64,000 nucleotides of DNA from CAWEQW01 sp963811365 (GCA_963811365.1 CAWEQW010000005.1:62001-126000), one strand, 5' to 3'. Positions 48,067-57,092 are shown, counted from the stretch's first letter. Numbers and translations: made by a program. Notes: generated by a model from the sequence alone, not told the origin.

Positions 48067-48858
48067 ATGGCGAAGACGAAGACGAAGACGAAGACGATGG
48101 TCGAGCAGGCGAGCGAGTGGGCGGAGACCGCCCGGGAGAAGGCCGCCCCGCTGCTCGCCGACGCCCAGGAGAAGGCGGGCCCCCTGATTGCGGACGCGCG
48201 GGGGAAGGCCGGACCGCTCCTCGTCGATGCGCGAGAGAAGGCCGGCCCCCTGATTGCGGACGCCCGGGAGAAGGCCGGGCCGGTGCTCTCCGACGCGCGC
48301 GACAAGGCCGGGCCGGTCATGGAGGCCGCCCGGGAGCGGATCGCCACCGAGGTGCTCCCGGCGATCACTGCCGCGATCGCGGCGGCGGACGAGGCCACCG
48401 AGGAGGTCCGCGGGGAGGCGAAGAAGCGCACCCTCGCGGCCGCTGCGGCGCTCAGGGGTGACCTCGAGCCCGCGAAGAAGTCGCACAAGCTCCGTAACGT
48501 GCTGGTCGTGCTGGGTCTGGGTGCCGTCGTCGCGCTCGTCGTCCGCAAGCTGAGCAGCCGGGACGCCGAGACGGCCTGGCAGTCGTCCTACACCCCGCAG
48601 GGTGGTGCAGGGGCCGGCGGTCCGGTGCGGACCCCGGCGCCGCCCGCCGCGCCGGTGGACGAGACCCCCACGGCCACGGCTGCGGCGGCGGCCACCGGGA
48701 CGCCGCTGGCCACGGCTGCCCAGGAGGCGGCGCGGGAGTCGACCGTCGACGAGGCCGCCGCGGCCCCGGGCGAGGCCGCCGCGGACGCCGAGGAGGAGCC
48801 GCACACCGCAACCACGCCGGAGGAGCCGGCCGACGAGGTGGACCTCACGAAGGAGTGA
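48067..48858 (+). CDS. Membrane-anchored protein with six 11-residue repeats
   Basis: A 263-residue protein I do not recognise as a named family. After a Lys/Thr-rich start (MAKTKTKTKTM), residues 24-89 form six tandem 11-mers of the type EKAGPLIADAR, two of them identical (35-45 and 57-67); at the DNA level these are 33-base units. Such undecad repeats form amphipathic helices, as in LEA, apolipoprotein and alpha-synuclein-like proteins. A second helix region follows, then a transmembrane segment (about 143-160) and an Ala/Pro/Glu-rich tail. ATG 48067 is preceded by AGAGGAC. Confidence 0.75.
   Translation: MAKTKTKTKTMVEQASEWAETAREKAAPLLADAQEKAGPLIADARGKAGPLLVDAREKAGPLIADAREKAGPVLSDARDKAGPVMEAARERIATEVLPAITAAIAAADEATEEVRGEAKKRTLAAAAALRGDLEPAKKSHKLRNVLVVLGLGAVVALVVRKLSSRDAETAWQSSYTPQGGAGAGGPVRTPAPPAAPVDETPTATAAAAATGTPLATAAQEAARESTVDEAAAAPGEAAADAEEEPHTATTPEEPADEVDLTKE
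48136..48333 (+). repeat. Six 33-bp coding repeats
   Basis: Tandem 33-base units coding the 11-mers. Units 2 and 4 differ by only a few bases. This makes the region prone to copy-number change by recombination or slippage. Confidence 0.75.
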
Positions 48859-49885
48859 CCGTCCGCGCGCTGCGGCGGGTCCTCGGTGGCAGGTCCACCG
48901 GACGGTGCGCGGCGACCCATCGGTCGATCTCCTCCCACCAGGAGAAGAGCCACTCGATGCGTTGCTCGCGCCCCTCCGGTACGTCGATGCGCGGGACCCG
49001 CCACCAGCGCATGATGATCTGCTTGTCCATCGGTAGCTCTCGCCACGCGTCCGCGACGGTCAGCAGGTGGTCGAGCCCGGTGTGCGCGACCAGGAGCAGG
49101 TCGGCCTCCGGCGCGGCGTCGAGCGCGGCGAGCAGACCTCCGGGGCGAGGGGCCAGCACGTTGTGCATCCGCTCGGCGCGCCGGGCCATCTTCTCCAGGC
49201 CCAGGCGGCGAAGCTTGTCGATCGCCCGCTGACGCCGCTGCGGCGAGAAGTTGCCGCCCTCAGGGAAGATCACGAAGGCGTCGTTCTCGTCCAGGCCGCT
49301 GGCCAGCTCGCCCACCTGCTGCTCGAGGTTCGGGCCGCCTCCGGGCGAGACGAACCTGCTCGGTAGCCGGTTCAGCAGCACTCCGATGGCCGGGTCCCAG
49401 GCGAGGGTGTCCTTGACCACGACCCGCGGCTCGCGGCCGTACCAGTGCATCAGCGCGTACATCAGCGTGAACGAGTCCGCCGGTCCTGCGTGCCGGCAGC
49501 AGACGATCAGCGGCTCTCCCGGGTAGGCGTCCGGCGGGGTGCCCTCGGTGACGACCTTGAGCCGCGCGACGCGGCGGGCCTCGCGGAAGAACACCACGAG
49601 GTAGGTCCGGGCCAGGTCGTAGTGGATCCGCTCGAAGTACGGCCGGCGCAGGTACAGGCCGAAGCCGGAGGCGACCCACAGCCCGAGCAGCTCGAGGAGC
49701 AGCACGCTCTCCAGCACCATGTGCAGCAGCAGCATCCACAGCAGTCGCAGCGGGCGCAGCCGGCCCGGGACCACGGGGGAGAGCAGAGCGGCCGCCACCA
49801 GCCACAGCGGCACGCCCGCGACCAGCAGCGCGGTGAGCCCGATCATCGCCGGTCCCAGCACCAGGCGACGCAGCCACGCGATCAC
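48845..49885 (-). CDS. PlsC-like acyltransferase, membrane-bound
   Basis: A 346-residue protein with a hydrophobic N-terminal region (about 10-80, several helices) and an acyltransferase domain. The active-site HX4D is HAGPAD (His132-Asp137), and the PEG motif is FPEGGNFSP. It acylates a lysophospholipid or similar acceptor. GTG 49885 overlaps the stop of the upstream patatin-like gene (GTGA). Its 3' end overlaps the repeat-protein gene tail to tail by 14 bases. Confidence 0.85.
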   Translation of the reverse strand: MIAWLRRLVLGPAMIGLTALLVAGVPLWLVAAALLSPVVPGRLRPLRLLWMLLLHMVLESVLLLELLGLWVASGFGLYLRRPYFERIHYDLARTYLVVFFREARRVARLKVVTEGTPPDAYPGEPLIVCCRHAGPADSFTLMYALMHWYGREPRVVVKDTLAWDPAIGVLLNRLPSRFVSPGGGPNLEQQVGELASGLDENDAFVIFPEGGNFSPQRRQRAIDKLRRLGLEKMARRAERMHNVLAPRPGGLLAALDAAPEADLLLVAHTGLDHLLTVADAWRELPMDKQIIMRWWRVPRIDVPEGREQRIEWLFSWWEEIDRWVAAHRPVDLPPRTRRSARTVTPS

Positions 49886-50712
49886 CGCAGGTGCTCGGCG
49901 AGGTAGGCCGCGGAGGCACGGTGCGCCGCGTCGATGCGACGCATCACCGAGCGGAAGTCGCGGTAGGCGAGCACCGAGTCGTCCTTCGGGGAGCCTCCCC
50001 CGGTCGGGAGGACGTGCGCCTCGACGTCGGTGGGCAACCCGTTCATCTCCCGCTGGAAGCGGTGTCGCCGGGCGATCTCGAAGGACACCCGGGCGACCTC
50101 CCACGGCCGGGTCGGCACCGTGAGCGGCCGGTCCACCCGGCCAACCTGGAGAACGAAGATCCGGTCGGCCCGCAGCTCGACGGCCCGGCCCACCGGGACC
50201 GAGTTCACGATGCCGCCGTCGAGGTAGTGCAGGCCGTCGACCTCGACCGGCGGGAACAGGCCGGGAACCGCGGCCGAGGCGATCACGGCGTCCGCGACCC
50301 GACCGTCGGTGAACCAGTGCTCGGACGCACGCTCGATGTTGGCAGCGCAGCACTGGAAGCCGACCGCCAGGTCGTCGAACGTGCACTCACCCAGCTCGAC
50401 GGCGAGCCGGTCACGCAGCGGCTGGTTGGAGTGCAGGTGGGTGCCGGTCCGCACGGCGCGGGTGACCTGGCGGACCCCGCTGGCGTACACCTCGCCCGGG
50501 CCGGAGGCGCTCCGCCAGAGCTTGACCAGCCGGTCCACGACGTCCAGGGTCGGCTCCTGCGCGACCAGGGCGCCGTTCAAGGCCCCCACGGACGTGCCGA
50601 GCACGAGGTCGGGCCGGATGCCGGCCTCGAAGAGCGCCCGCAGCATGCCGACCTCGACGGCGCCGAGAACGCCGCCGCCACCGAGGACGAATGCGGTGCG
50701 CGGAGCGGACAT
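49882..50712 (-). CDS. Patatin-like phospholipase (RssA type)
   Basis: A 276-residue hydrolase. The oxyanion loop GGGGVLGAVE, the nucleophile Ser41 in GTSVG and the catalytic Asp165 in DGG are all present, so an active Ser-Asp dyad lipase is predicted. Coupled translationally to the acyltransferase downstream: one cleaves and the other re-acylates, which may form a lipid remodelling pair (inference). ATG 50712 gives the family start. Confidence 0.88.
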   Translation of the reverse strand: MSAPRTAFVLGGGGVLGAVEVGMLRALFEAGIRPDLVLGTSVGALNGALVAQEPTLDVVDRLVKLWRSASGPGEVYASGVRQVTRAVRTGTHLHSNQPLRDRLAVELGECTFDDLAVGFQCCAANIERASEHWFTDGRVADAVIASAAVPGLFPPVEVDGLHYLDGGIVNSVPVGRAVELRADRIFVLQVGRVDRPLTVPTRPWEVARVSFEIARRHRFQREMNGLPTDVEAHVLPTGGGSPKDDSVLAYRDFRSVMRRIDAAHRASAAYLAEHLR

Positions 50713-50755
50713 GTCCCGATGATCGCAGCCGCCGTTGCCGATGTCCCGGCGCCGC

Positions 50756-51142
50756 TCAGGCGTGGTCGGTGACCTGCTGCCCGTCGGCCGGAGCGGCAGC
50801 CAGCTGCGCCTCGACCGAGCGGATCGCCCGGAGCTCGGCCCAGAACGACAGGAACGGGATCGTGCCGCACAGCAGGGTGACCAGCGTGAACCCGATGCGC
50901 CACTTGGCCATCCGGGAGAGCAGGAAGGCGACCAGCAGGAAGCCCATGTAGATGAAGCCGTGCGCCGTGCCGAGATAGAGGCTGATCGCATCACCGATCC
51001 TGTAGCCGACGCTCCCGACCGGGAACAGGCCCGCCGAGAGGTTGTGCAACGAGGTCAGCGGGAGTCCCACCAGGATCAGCAGGATGATCGAGATCCCGAC
51101 CACCGTCGCCAGGACGCGGTACCACGCCAGAACCATCTTCAC
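50756..51142 (-). CDS. DUF3817 membrane protein
   Basis: A 128-residue protein with three helices and the DUF3817 pattern: RVLATVVGISIILLILVGLP, TAHGFIYMGFLLVAFLLSRM, WRIGFTLVTLLCGTIPFLSF. It is conserved in actinobacteria and often linked to SURF1 and cytochrome oxidase biogenesis. GTG 51142 overlaps the SURF1 stop by four bases. Confidence 0.88.
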   Translation of the reverse strand: MKMVLAWYRVLATVVGISIILLILVGLPLTSLHNLSAGLFPVGSVGYRIGDAISLYLGTAHGFIYMGFLLVAFLLSRMAKWRIGFTLVTLLCGTIPFLSFWAELRAIRSVEAQLAAAPADGQQVTDHA

Positions 51143-52029
51143 GGGCTCGACGGTACTCCAGCGCCCTGCTCGTCCACGGAGCCGGATCCCGCATCACCGC
51201 CGGGCCCGCCGCCCGTGGGCCGGCCGCGGCTGCCGCGAGGCTCCTCGCCCCGGCTGCGCCGTACCTCGTCGTCGCACCAGCGCCACCAGAGGAACACCGC
51301 GAAGCCGCCGAACGCCCACCACTCGAGCGCGTAGAGGAGGTTGCGCAGCGCCGTGAACGTCTCGGGCTGCGGCAGCGAGGCGGGCGTGACCGGCCGGAGG
51401 GCGCCGGCCGCGTCCACGGCTCCGGCCGCCCCGGTCCCGGCCGCCGGCGCGACGTGCTGGGCGATCACGTAGGCGCCGTACAGGTCCTGCTCGACGTGCT
51501 GGATCGCGTCTGCGATCCGAAGCTGCGGGAGCACGTCGTCGTGCGGGTCGCGGTCCACGACACCCGTGCCCTCGGCGGGCTGAAGCCACCCGGTGACGTC
51601 GACGTCGCCGTGCGGCGCGGCAGGTGCCGCTGCCACCGTCCGGCTCCAGCCGCGTACGACGAGCATCGCCGGCCGTCTTGCGCAGTCCGGCCCGGTGACG
51701 CCGCGCGGGCAGACCGCGACCGGCGTGACGGCCCAGTAGCCGCGGGCGCCGTGCAACCGCCGGCCGCTGACGTACAGCGTGCTGCTGGGGACCCACCGGC
51801 CGGTGAAGGTGACGGGCTGTCCGACCGCGTCGCCCGGGAACGGGTCGTCGGACGACATCACCGAGGTCAGCGGCTTCGGGGGCCGGTGGGTCAGGTCGTG
51901 CGCCGCGGTGTCCCGGCGGTCCTGCCACGCGTGGTACTGCCAGAGACCGAGCAGGACCGCCGCGGTGGTCGCCACGACGGCCAGCAGGTGCAGGCCGAGC
52001 ATGCGTGGCGAGAGCAGGACGCGGAACAC
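51139..52029 (-). CDS. SURF1-family protein (cytochrome oxidase biogenesis)
   Basis: A 296-residue protein with two terminal helices (about 10-30 and 245-262) and the SURF1 ectodomain between: LGLWQYHAWQDRRD, GQPVTFTGRWVPSSTLYVSG, and the late NLLYALEWWAFGGFAVFLWW. SURF1 proteins help assemble aa3-type cytochrome c oxidase by supporting haem A delivery. GTG 52029. The hydrophilic C-terminal tail (about 35 residues, EEPRGSRGRPTGGG) is Gly/Pro-rich. Confidence 0.88.
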   Translation of the reverse strand: MFRVLLSPRMLGLHLLAVVATTAAVLLGLWQYHAWQDRRDTAAHDLTHRPPKPLTSVMSSDDPFPGDAVGQPVTFTGRWVPSSTLYVSGRRLHGARGYWAVTPVAVCPRGVTGPDCARRPAMLVVRGWSRTVAAAPAAPHGDVDVTGWLQPAEGTGVVDRDPHDDVLPQLRIADAIQHVEQDLYGAYVIAQHVAPAAGTGAAGAVDAAGALRPVTPASLPQPETFTALRNLLYALEWWAFGGFAVFLWWRWCDDEVRRSRGEEPRGSRGRPTGGGPGGDAGSGSVDEQGAGVPSSP

Positions 52030-52038
52030 GTCTCGAGC

Positions 52039-52998
52039 CTACGAGCCGCTACCCTCCGGTTCGTCTGCGGTCCTGCCGGTTGTGCCGTCGGCCACGTCGC
52101 GGACGAACCGGGCGACGACCGCGCCGAGCTCGGCACCCGCGTCCTCCTGGAGGAAGTGCCCGGCGTCGTGGATCGTCGGGTGGTCCAGCCCCCTGGCCCC
52201 GGCCATCGCCCGCTGCAGGATCGGGCCCATGTCCCGGGTGATCGGGTCGCCGTCGCTGAAGGCCACGAGGAACGGGCGCGGCCACCGGGTCAGCTCCTGC
52301 CATGCCGCGCGGTTGGCGCCCGCCGCCGGGTCGTCCGGGCGGGTGGGCACCAGCCCCGGCATCGCCCGAGGCCCCGCCTTGTGCCGCTCGTCGGGGAACG
52401 GCGCGTCGTACGCGGCGCGGACGGCGTCCCTCACCGGGCGCACACAGCCTGCCTGCACGAGCCGGCCGACGTCCAGCGCCGGGGAGCGCTGCACCGCGTC
52501 GTGGAAGCGCCACCACACGTCCGGCATCGGCAGGTCCCCCGCCGGCAGCCCGGTGTTGGCAGCGACGACGGCGGCGAACCGGTCCGGGTGCTCGGCGACC
52601 AGCCGCAGCCCGATCAGGCCGCCCCAGTCCTGGCCGACCATGGTCACGTCCCGGAGGTCGAGCACGTCGAGCACCAGCGATGCCACCCAGGCGACGTGCC
52701 GCGCATAGCTGTGGTCGGACGCCTCCGTCGGCTTGTCGGACCTGCCGAAGCCCACCAGGTCCGGAGCGACGCAGCGCACCCCCGCGTCGGCGAGTGCCCG
52801 GATCACGTGCCGGTACAGGAACGACCAGCTGGGCTCACCGTGCAGGAGCAGCGCCACCGGGCCGTCCCGCGGGCCCTCGTCGACGTACGCCATCCGCAGG
52901 GTGCCGCCTGCGCCGTCGGGTACGCCGGCGTACCGCGGCGGGTAGTCGAAGTCGGGCAGGGCGGCGAACCGCTCGTCGGGGGTGCGCAGGAGGTCCAT
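52039..52998 (-). CDS. Haloalkane dehalogenase (HLD-I type)
   Basis: An alpha/beta hydrolase of 319 residues, close to DhlA/DhmA in length. Nucleophile Asp124 with halide-stabilising Trp125 is in VGQDWGG; the oxyanion and second halide residues are in HGEPSW (His53 to Trp58); the acid lies in FSDGDPIT (Asp249/251); the base is His281 (HDAGHFLQED). All are as expected for hydrolytic dehalogenases, which cleave C-halogen bonds to alcohols. Substrate unknown. ATG 52998 gives the family start. It is divergent from nothing nearby; both neighbours are on the same strand. Confidence 0.85.
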   Translation of the reverse strand: MDLLRTPDERFAALPDFDYPPRYAGVPDGAGGTLRMAYVDEGPRDGPVALLLHGEPSWSFLYRHVIRALADAGVRCVAPDLVGFGRSDKPTEASDHSYARHVAWVASLVLDVLDLRDVTMVGQDWGGLIGLRLVAEHPDRFAAVVAANTGLPAGDLPMPDVWWRFHDAVQRSPALDVGRLVQAGCVRPVRDAVRAAYDAPFPDERHKAGPRAMPGLVPTRPDDPAAGANRAAWQELTRWPRPFLVAFSDGDPITRDMGPILQRAMAGARGLDHPTIHDAGHFLQEDAGAELGAVVARFVRDVADGTTGRTADEPEGSGS

Positions 52999-53082
52999 GA
53001 GGTCGACTCTGCCATCCACGCCATCCCCGCCGTGCACCGGTGGACGGCGGCGAGGCGGTCGACGAGACGACCCCGGTCGGAC

Positions 53083-53877
53083 TCAGGCGTCCCGCGCCAG
53101 ATGGAGCACCTCCTCGGGGGGCAACGCGCGGCGCACGAGCGACCGCGCGACCTCACTGAGCTTGTGGTTGCCGCTCCGGGCGTACCTGCGCAGCGCGTGG
53201 AACGCCTCCTCCATGTCGAGGCTGCCGTGCTCGGCCAGGAGCCCCTTGGCCTGCTCGATGATGATCCGGGTGTTCAACGCGGTCTGCAGCTGCTCGGCGA
53301 GAATCTCGGCGCGGTGCACCGACCGCTGCTGGATGATGCCGATCGTGGCCATGTCGGCGAGGGCCCGGGCGATGCGCTGCTCCTCGGCGCCGAGCGGAGG
53401 CGGCGCGTCCGTGAACAGGTTGAGCCCACCCACCACGTCGTCTCGCAGCCGCATCGGGATCGCGACCATCGAGGTGAGCCCCTCGTTCCTGGCGGCGTCG
53501 GCGAAGCGCGGCCATGCCGTACCGGCCCCGAGGTCGTCCACCACGACGGTGTGCCCCTCCCGGATCGCGACCACGCACGGGCCACCCTCCTCACTCTGGA
53601 GCTGGAAGACCTCCAGGAGCCGGTTGGCCTCGCTCGAGGACGCCATCAGCTGGAGGCCACCGCGCTGGTCGACCAGCATGATCCCCGCCTGGGCCACGCC
53701 GAGCACGTCGACACAGGTGTTGACCAGCCTGTCCAGGAGGTCCACCACGTCGTAGTCGGCGACCAGGGTGTCGGCGAGTGTCACGAGCTGCTCGGCCAGC
53801 CGGGCCGCTCGTTCCATCTCCGGGTCCGTCCCACCGTCCATGCCGACGTCCGGTCCGGCGTCATGGGGGTCGGTCAT
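53083..53877 (-). CDS. GAF-ANTAR RNA-binding regulator
   Basis: A 264-residue protein. A GAF sensor domain (about 45-180) is followed by a C-terminal ANTAR domain (about 190-255; IIIEQAKGLLAEHGSLDMEE then AFHALRRYARSG), which binds paired hairpins in nascent RNA and prevents termination. ATG 53877 overlaps the stop of the neighbouring GAF-ANTAR gene by four bases. Its ligand is unknown. Confidence 0.9.
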   Translation of the reverse strand: MTDPHDAGPDVGMDGGTDPEMERAARLAEQLVTLADTLVADYDVVDLLDRLVNTCVDVLGVAQAGIMLVDQRGGLQLMASSSEANRLLEVFQLQSEEGGPCVVAIREGHTVVVDDLGAGTAWPRFADAARNEGLTSMVAIPMRLRDDVVGGLNLFTDAPPPLGAEEQRIARALADMATIGIIQQRSVHRAEILAEQLQTALNTRIIIEQAKGLLAEHGSLDMEEAFHALRRYARSGNHKLSEVARSLVRRALPPEEVLHLARDA

Positions 53878-54536
53878 GTCTCCTCCTTCGCGAGCCGTCG
53901 ACGCCCGTTCACCACGTCGGCAGCGACCTGGCTGAGCGGCACACCCTCGGTGAAGGCCAGGGCGCGCAGTCGGAGCATGGCCTCTTCGATACTGCTGTCG
54001 AGCTGCACCATGGCCATCCCCGCGGCCTGGTGCACGATGATGTTGGATCCTGCCCCCGCCAGCTGGTCGTCATGCCTCGTGGGCATGTCGAGCACGGCGA
54101 GCCCCACGGAGTCCACGGTGGCGAGCGCCGCGCTGAGCTGTGGAGAGCTGAGCGGTCCGGGGACGCGGCGGTAGAGGTCCACCGCACCGAAGGACATCGT
54201 GCCGATCCGCAGCGGGAACGCGAAGATCGCCCGCACCTCGGCCAGCGAGATCTCCTGGAGGAAGACCGGCCACCGGAGGGTCGCGACGGCGGCGCCGTCG
54301 GCCACATCGGGGACGAGCACCGGCGAGCCGTGCGCGGTCGCCTCGACACACGGTCCTTCACCCAGGGTGAACTGCATGCGCTCGACGAGCGCCGCTGTCG
54401 GGTCGCTCGCGTAGATCGACTCCCGCGAGCCGTCCTTGGCGAGCACCGAGATCCCGCCGCCGTCGACGCCGGCCCCTCGGGAGCAGGACTCCATGAGCTC
54501 GCCGAGACGGCGTTCGTCCGGTGCGGAGACGGTCAT
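53874..54536 (-). CDS. GAF-ANTAR regulator, second of a coupled pair
   Basis: A 220-residue GAF protein (about 10-150; GEGPCVEATAHGSPVLVPDV) with an ANTAR-type helical tail (HQAAGMAMVQLDSSIEEAML then RLRALAFTEG). ATG 54536 has AGGAG 8 bases upstream. Its stop overlaps the start of the next GAF-ANTAR gene by four bases. Two such genes in tandem suggest a heteromeric RNA-binding antiterminator. They are divergent from an RsbW-like ATPase gene. Confidence 0.88.
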   Translation of the reverse strand: MTVSAPDERRLGELMESCSRGAGVDGGGISVLAKDGSRESIYASDPTAALVERMQFTLGEGPCVEATAHGSPVLVPDVADGAAVATLRWPVFLQEISLAEVRAIFAFPLRIGTMSFGAVDLYRRVPGPLSSPQLSAALATVDSVGLAVLDMPTRHDDQLAGAGSNIIVHQAAGMAMVQLDSSIEEAMLRLRALAFTEGVPLSQVAADVVNGRRRLAKEET

Positions 54537-54755
54537 GGGTGGGGCTCCTGGTGCGGCTCGTGTCGGCACCACCGCGCCGTCCGAGGGGACCCGGACCGGC
54601 GAACGCGGCAGCACGACAATGGATGCAAACGAGCCTACGCGCACCTGGCTCGCAGAGGTATGGCCGACCCGGGTCGCGGGTAGGCTGTAGCCATCTCGTC
54701 GATGTCCAGTCCTTGCCTTGATGAGCGTCCTGGCGTCAAGTCGGAGGGCAGTCGG

Positions 54756-55142
54756 ATGATCGCCACCGTGGACTGGTCGCACGAAGCAGCATGGCCCGGT
54801 CGGGCCGAGCACGTCTCCTCAGCACGCAGGTTCGTGAGCCAGCAGCTCGCCGCCCACGGCCTGGCCCGCGTCGAGGGCAACGCCCGGCTCGTGGTCAGTG
54901 AGCTGGCCACGAACGCCGTCGTGCACGCCCATACACCGTTCGTGGTACACCTGATCGGCAACGAGAGCCGCTTGCAGCTCGTCGTCACCGACGGCGCACC
55001 GTTCCTGCCGAACCCGACGCTGGTGCCGCCGGTCTGGGAGACCCGCGGCCGCGGCCTCTACATCGTCGACTCCTACACCGACGACTGGGGCGTCATCTCC
55101 GTCGACGGCGGCAAGAAGGTGTGGGCCTCCTTCACGCTGTGA
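54756..55142 (+). CDS. RsbW-like anti-sigma ATP-binding protein
   Basis: A 128-residue GHKL-fold (HATPase_c_2) protein. The N box is LVVSELATNAVVHAHTPFVV, the DGAP box is the G1 equivalent, and RGRGLYIVDSYTDDWG is the late Gly motif. Such proteins bind sigma factors or anti-anti-sigma proteins and often phosphorylate the latter on Ser. Start ATG 54756 is chosen because GGAGGG lies 8 bases upstream; ATG 54702 is an alternative. Its cognate partner is not adjacent. Confidence 0.88.
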   Translation: MIATVDWSHEAAWPGRAEHVSSARRFVSQQLAAHGLARVEGNARLVVSELATNAVVHAHTPFVVHLIGNESRLQLVVTDGAPFLPNPTLVPPVWETRGRGLYIVDSYTDDWGVISVDGGKKVWASFTL

Positions 55143-55250
55143 CGGCTGGGGAACCGTCGCTGGGGACCCCCTTGTATCAGGGACCGGCACTCCAGGCTCT
55201 TCCCGGTGAACGACGCCCCGGTCGGGGCGCTCACCAGAGGGGGAACACCT

Positions 55251-56354
55251 GTGAGCAGCATCCATCCGTCCCGCTTCACCAAGCTCGCCGCGATCACTGC
55301 CGTCACGGTCTCCGCCGGCGCGCTCGCCACGCCCGCGCTGGCCCAGGCAGCGCCTCAGCACGGCCAACGGGTCGCGGCCGCCACGGCCACGCGCTCCGGC
55401 ATCGTCACGCACGCCAACACGCTGACCCCGGCGGTCACCCGCCTCATGAAGGGCACCGGGCTCAAGGCCCAGCGGCAGGCGCTGACGTCGTACTGGACAC
55501 CGGCCCGGATGAAGGCGGCCAAGCCCGTCGAGCAGTCCGCCTCCTTCCAGCAGCGGCTGCGCGCGTCCCTGTCGTCGGCCAAGACCGCCAAGGCGCTGCC
55601 GAGGGGCCGGGCCGGCGGGGTGGGACCGTCGAAGACCGCCACCGCTCCGAAGGCGATCGCCTCGCCGTCGACGATCCGGACCCAGTCGTGGTATCCGAAC
55701 CTGCCGTACTGGTACCCGGCGGCCAGGACCCAGGGGAAGGTGTTCTTCACCCGCAGCGGCGTCAACTACGTGTGCTCGGCCACCGTGGTCAACAGTGAGG
55801 GCAAGAGCCTGGTCTGGACGGCCGGCCACTGCGTCGCCGACGCGGGCGTCTGGGACAGAAACTTCGCCTTCGTCCCGTCGTACAACAACGGCTCCCGGCC
55901 GTACGGCACCTGGTACTCCCGCCAGCTCACCACCACATCGGCGTGGTTCTACAGCGGTGACTTCCGGCAGGACAACGGCGCCGCCACGATGTACCGGAAC
56001 TTCGGCTACCGCATCGCCGACTACCTCGGCGGCCAGGGGCTCATGTGGAACCAGAGCGCCAACTACTACGCCTACGGCTTCGGCTACCCGCAGGCCTACC
56101 CGTACAACGGCGCCTACCTGACCGAGGTCTACGGCTACACCTACAGCCACTCCGACGGCTCGATCTACATGTACTCCGGCCTGACCGGTGGGTCGTCAGG
56201 CGGCGCCTGGCTCCGGAGCTTCAACGGCAACTGGGGCTACGTCAACGGGCACAACGACTACATCTACACCAACGCCCCGTCGTACATGCACAGCCCGTAC
56301 TACGGCAACCAGGTCGCCTCGCTCTACAACGCGGTGCGCTACGCGACCAGCTGA
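55251..56354 (+). CDS. Secreted trypsin-like serine protease
   Basis: A 367-residue exported protein. Signal peptide (residues 1-33, ending ATPALAQA) and a long linker precede an S1-type protease domain. Catalytic His193 (WTAGHC), Asp241 (DNGAATMY) and Ser316 (GGSSGGAW) are in order, and Cys175/Cys194 can form the usual disulfide near the active His. The Tyr/Gly-rich middle region (YAYGFGYPQAYPYNGAY) resembles V8/glutamyl endopeptidase-like proteases of actinobacteria. GTG 55251 has a GAGGGGGA upstream; ATG 55206 would spoil the signal peptide. Confidence 0.9.
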   Translation: MSSIHPSRFTKLAAITAVTVSAGALATPALAQAAPQHGQRVAAATATRSGIVTHANTLTPAVTRLMKGTGLKAQRQALTSYWTPARMKAAKPVEQSASFQQRLRASLSSAKTAKALPRGRAGGVGPSKTATAPKAIASPSTIRTQSWYPNLPYWYPAARTQGKVFFTRSGVNYVCSATVVNSEGKSLVWTAGHCVADAGVWDRNFAFVPSYNNGSRPYGTWYSRQLTTTSAWFYSGDFRQDNGAATMYRNFGYRIADYLGGQGLMWNQSANYYAYGFGYPQAYPYNGAYLTEVYGYTYSHSDGSIYMYSGLTGGSSGGAWLRSFNGNWGYVNGHNDYIYTNAPSYMHSPYYGNQVASLYNAVRYATS

Positions 56355-56373
56355 GCATCCGGCCACCGCACGA

Positions 56374-56407
56374 CTCGGCCCGGGCGTCCCAGGACGCCCG
56401 GGCCGAG
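56374..56407 (+). terminator. Strong hairpin terminator after the protease
   Basis: CTCGGCCCGGGCGTCC (56374-56389) pairs perfectly with GGACGCCCGGGCCGAG (56392-56407), 16 bp with a 2-base loop, 20 bases after the stop codon. No U tract. The strongest predicted transcription stop in the window. Confidence 0.85.
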
Positions 56408-56516
56408 CCCGTGTCCGAGCCGCGTCAGCGCGGCGTCAGGATCCGGCCGGTGATCGTCCGGAACCCGCACTAGCCTCGTCTCGACCGCCTGCACCGACGA
56501 CGGAGGAGATCCCCGG

Positions 56517-57092
56517 ATGGCCGAGGTGTTGTTGTTCCACCACGCACAGGGACTGACCGAGGGGGTCCTCGCGTTCGCGGAGACGCTGCGCGGGGCCGGG
56601 CACACCGTGCATACCCCCGACCAGTACGACGGGCACACCTTCGCCTCGCTCGAGGAGGGGATCGGCTACGCGCAGAAGGTCGGGTTCGGGGCCCTGCAGG
56701 AGCGCGGCGTCCGGATGGCGGACGCGCTTCCCGCCGGGGTCGTCTACGCCGGCATCTCGCTCGGCGTGATCGCCGCGCAGGCGCTGGCCCAGACCCGGCC
56801 CGGGGCCCGTGGCGCGCTGCTCCTGGAAGCCTGCGTGCCGACGTCGGAGTTCGGGTCGGGGTGGCCCGCCGAGGTGCCCGTGCAGGTGCACGGCATGGAC
56901 GCGGACCCGATCTTCGCCGGCGAGGGCGACGTCGACGCGGCCCGCGCTCTCGTCGAGGAGGCGGACGACGCCGAGCTCTTCCTGTACCCCGGCGACCGAC
57001 ACCTGTTCACCGACAGCTCGCTGCCGTCGTACGACGCGCCGGCCGCGCGGCTCGCGACCGAGCGGGTGCTGGAGTTCCTCGGCCGGGTCTAG
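56517..57092 (+). CDS. Dienelactone hydrolase-family protein
   Basis: A 191-residue alpha/beta hydrolase, the size and strand order of dienelactone hydrolases (start VLLFHHAQGLTEGVLAFAET). The nucleophile is in GISLG (Ser, where authentic DLH has Cys), and the acid-base region is PGDRHLFTD (Asp and His). The natural substrate is unclear; such proteins hydrolyse cyclic esters. ATG 56517 gives the family start. Confidence 0.85.
   Translation: MAEVLLFHHAQGLTEGVLAFAETLRGAGHTVHTPDQYDGHTFASLEEGIGYAQKVGFGALQERGVRMADALPAGVVYAGISLGVIAAQALAQTRPGARGALLLEACVPTSEFGSGWPAEVPVQVHGMDADPIFAGEGDVDAARALVEEADDAELFLYPGDRHLFTDSSLPSYDAPAARLATERVLEFLGRV

Noticed and set aside
48136..48333. Possible CRISPR array (repeated 33-base units)
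   Set aside because: The repeats are contiguous without spacers and encode in-frame 11-mers of a protein.
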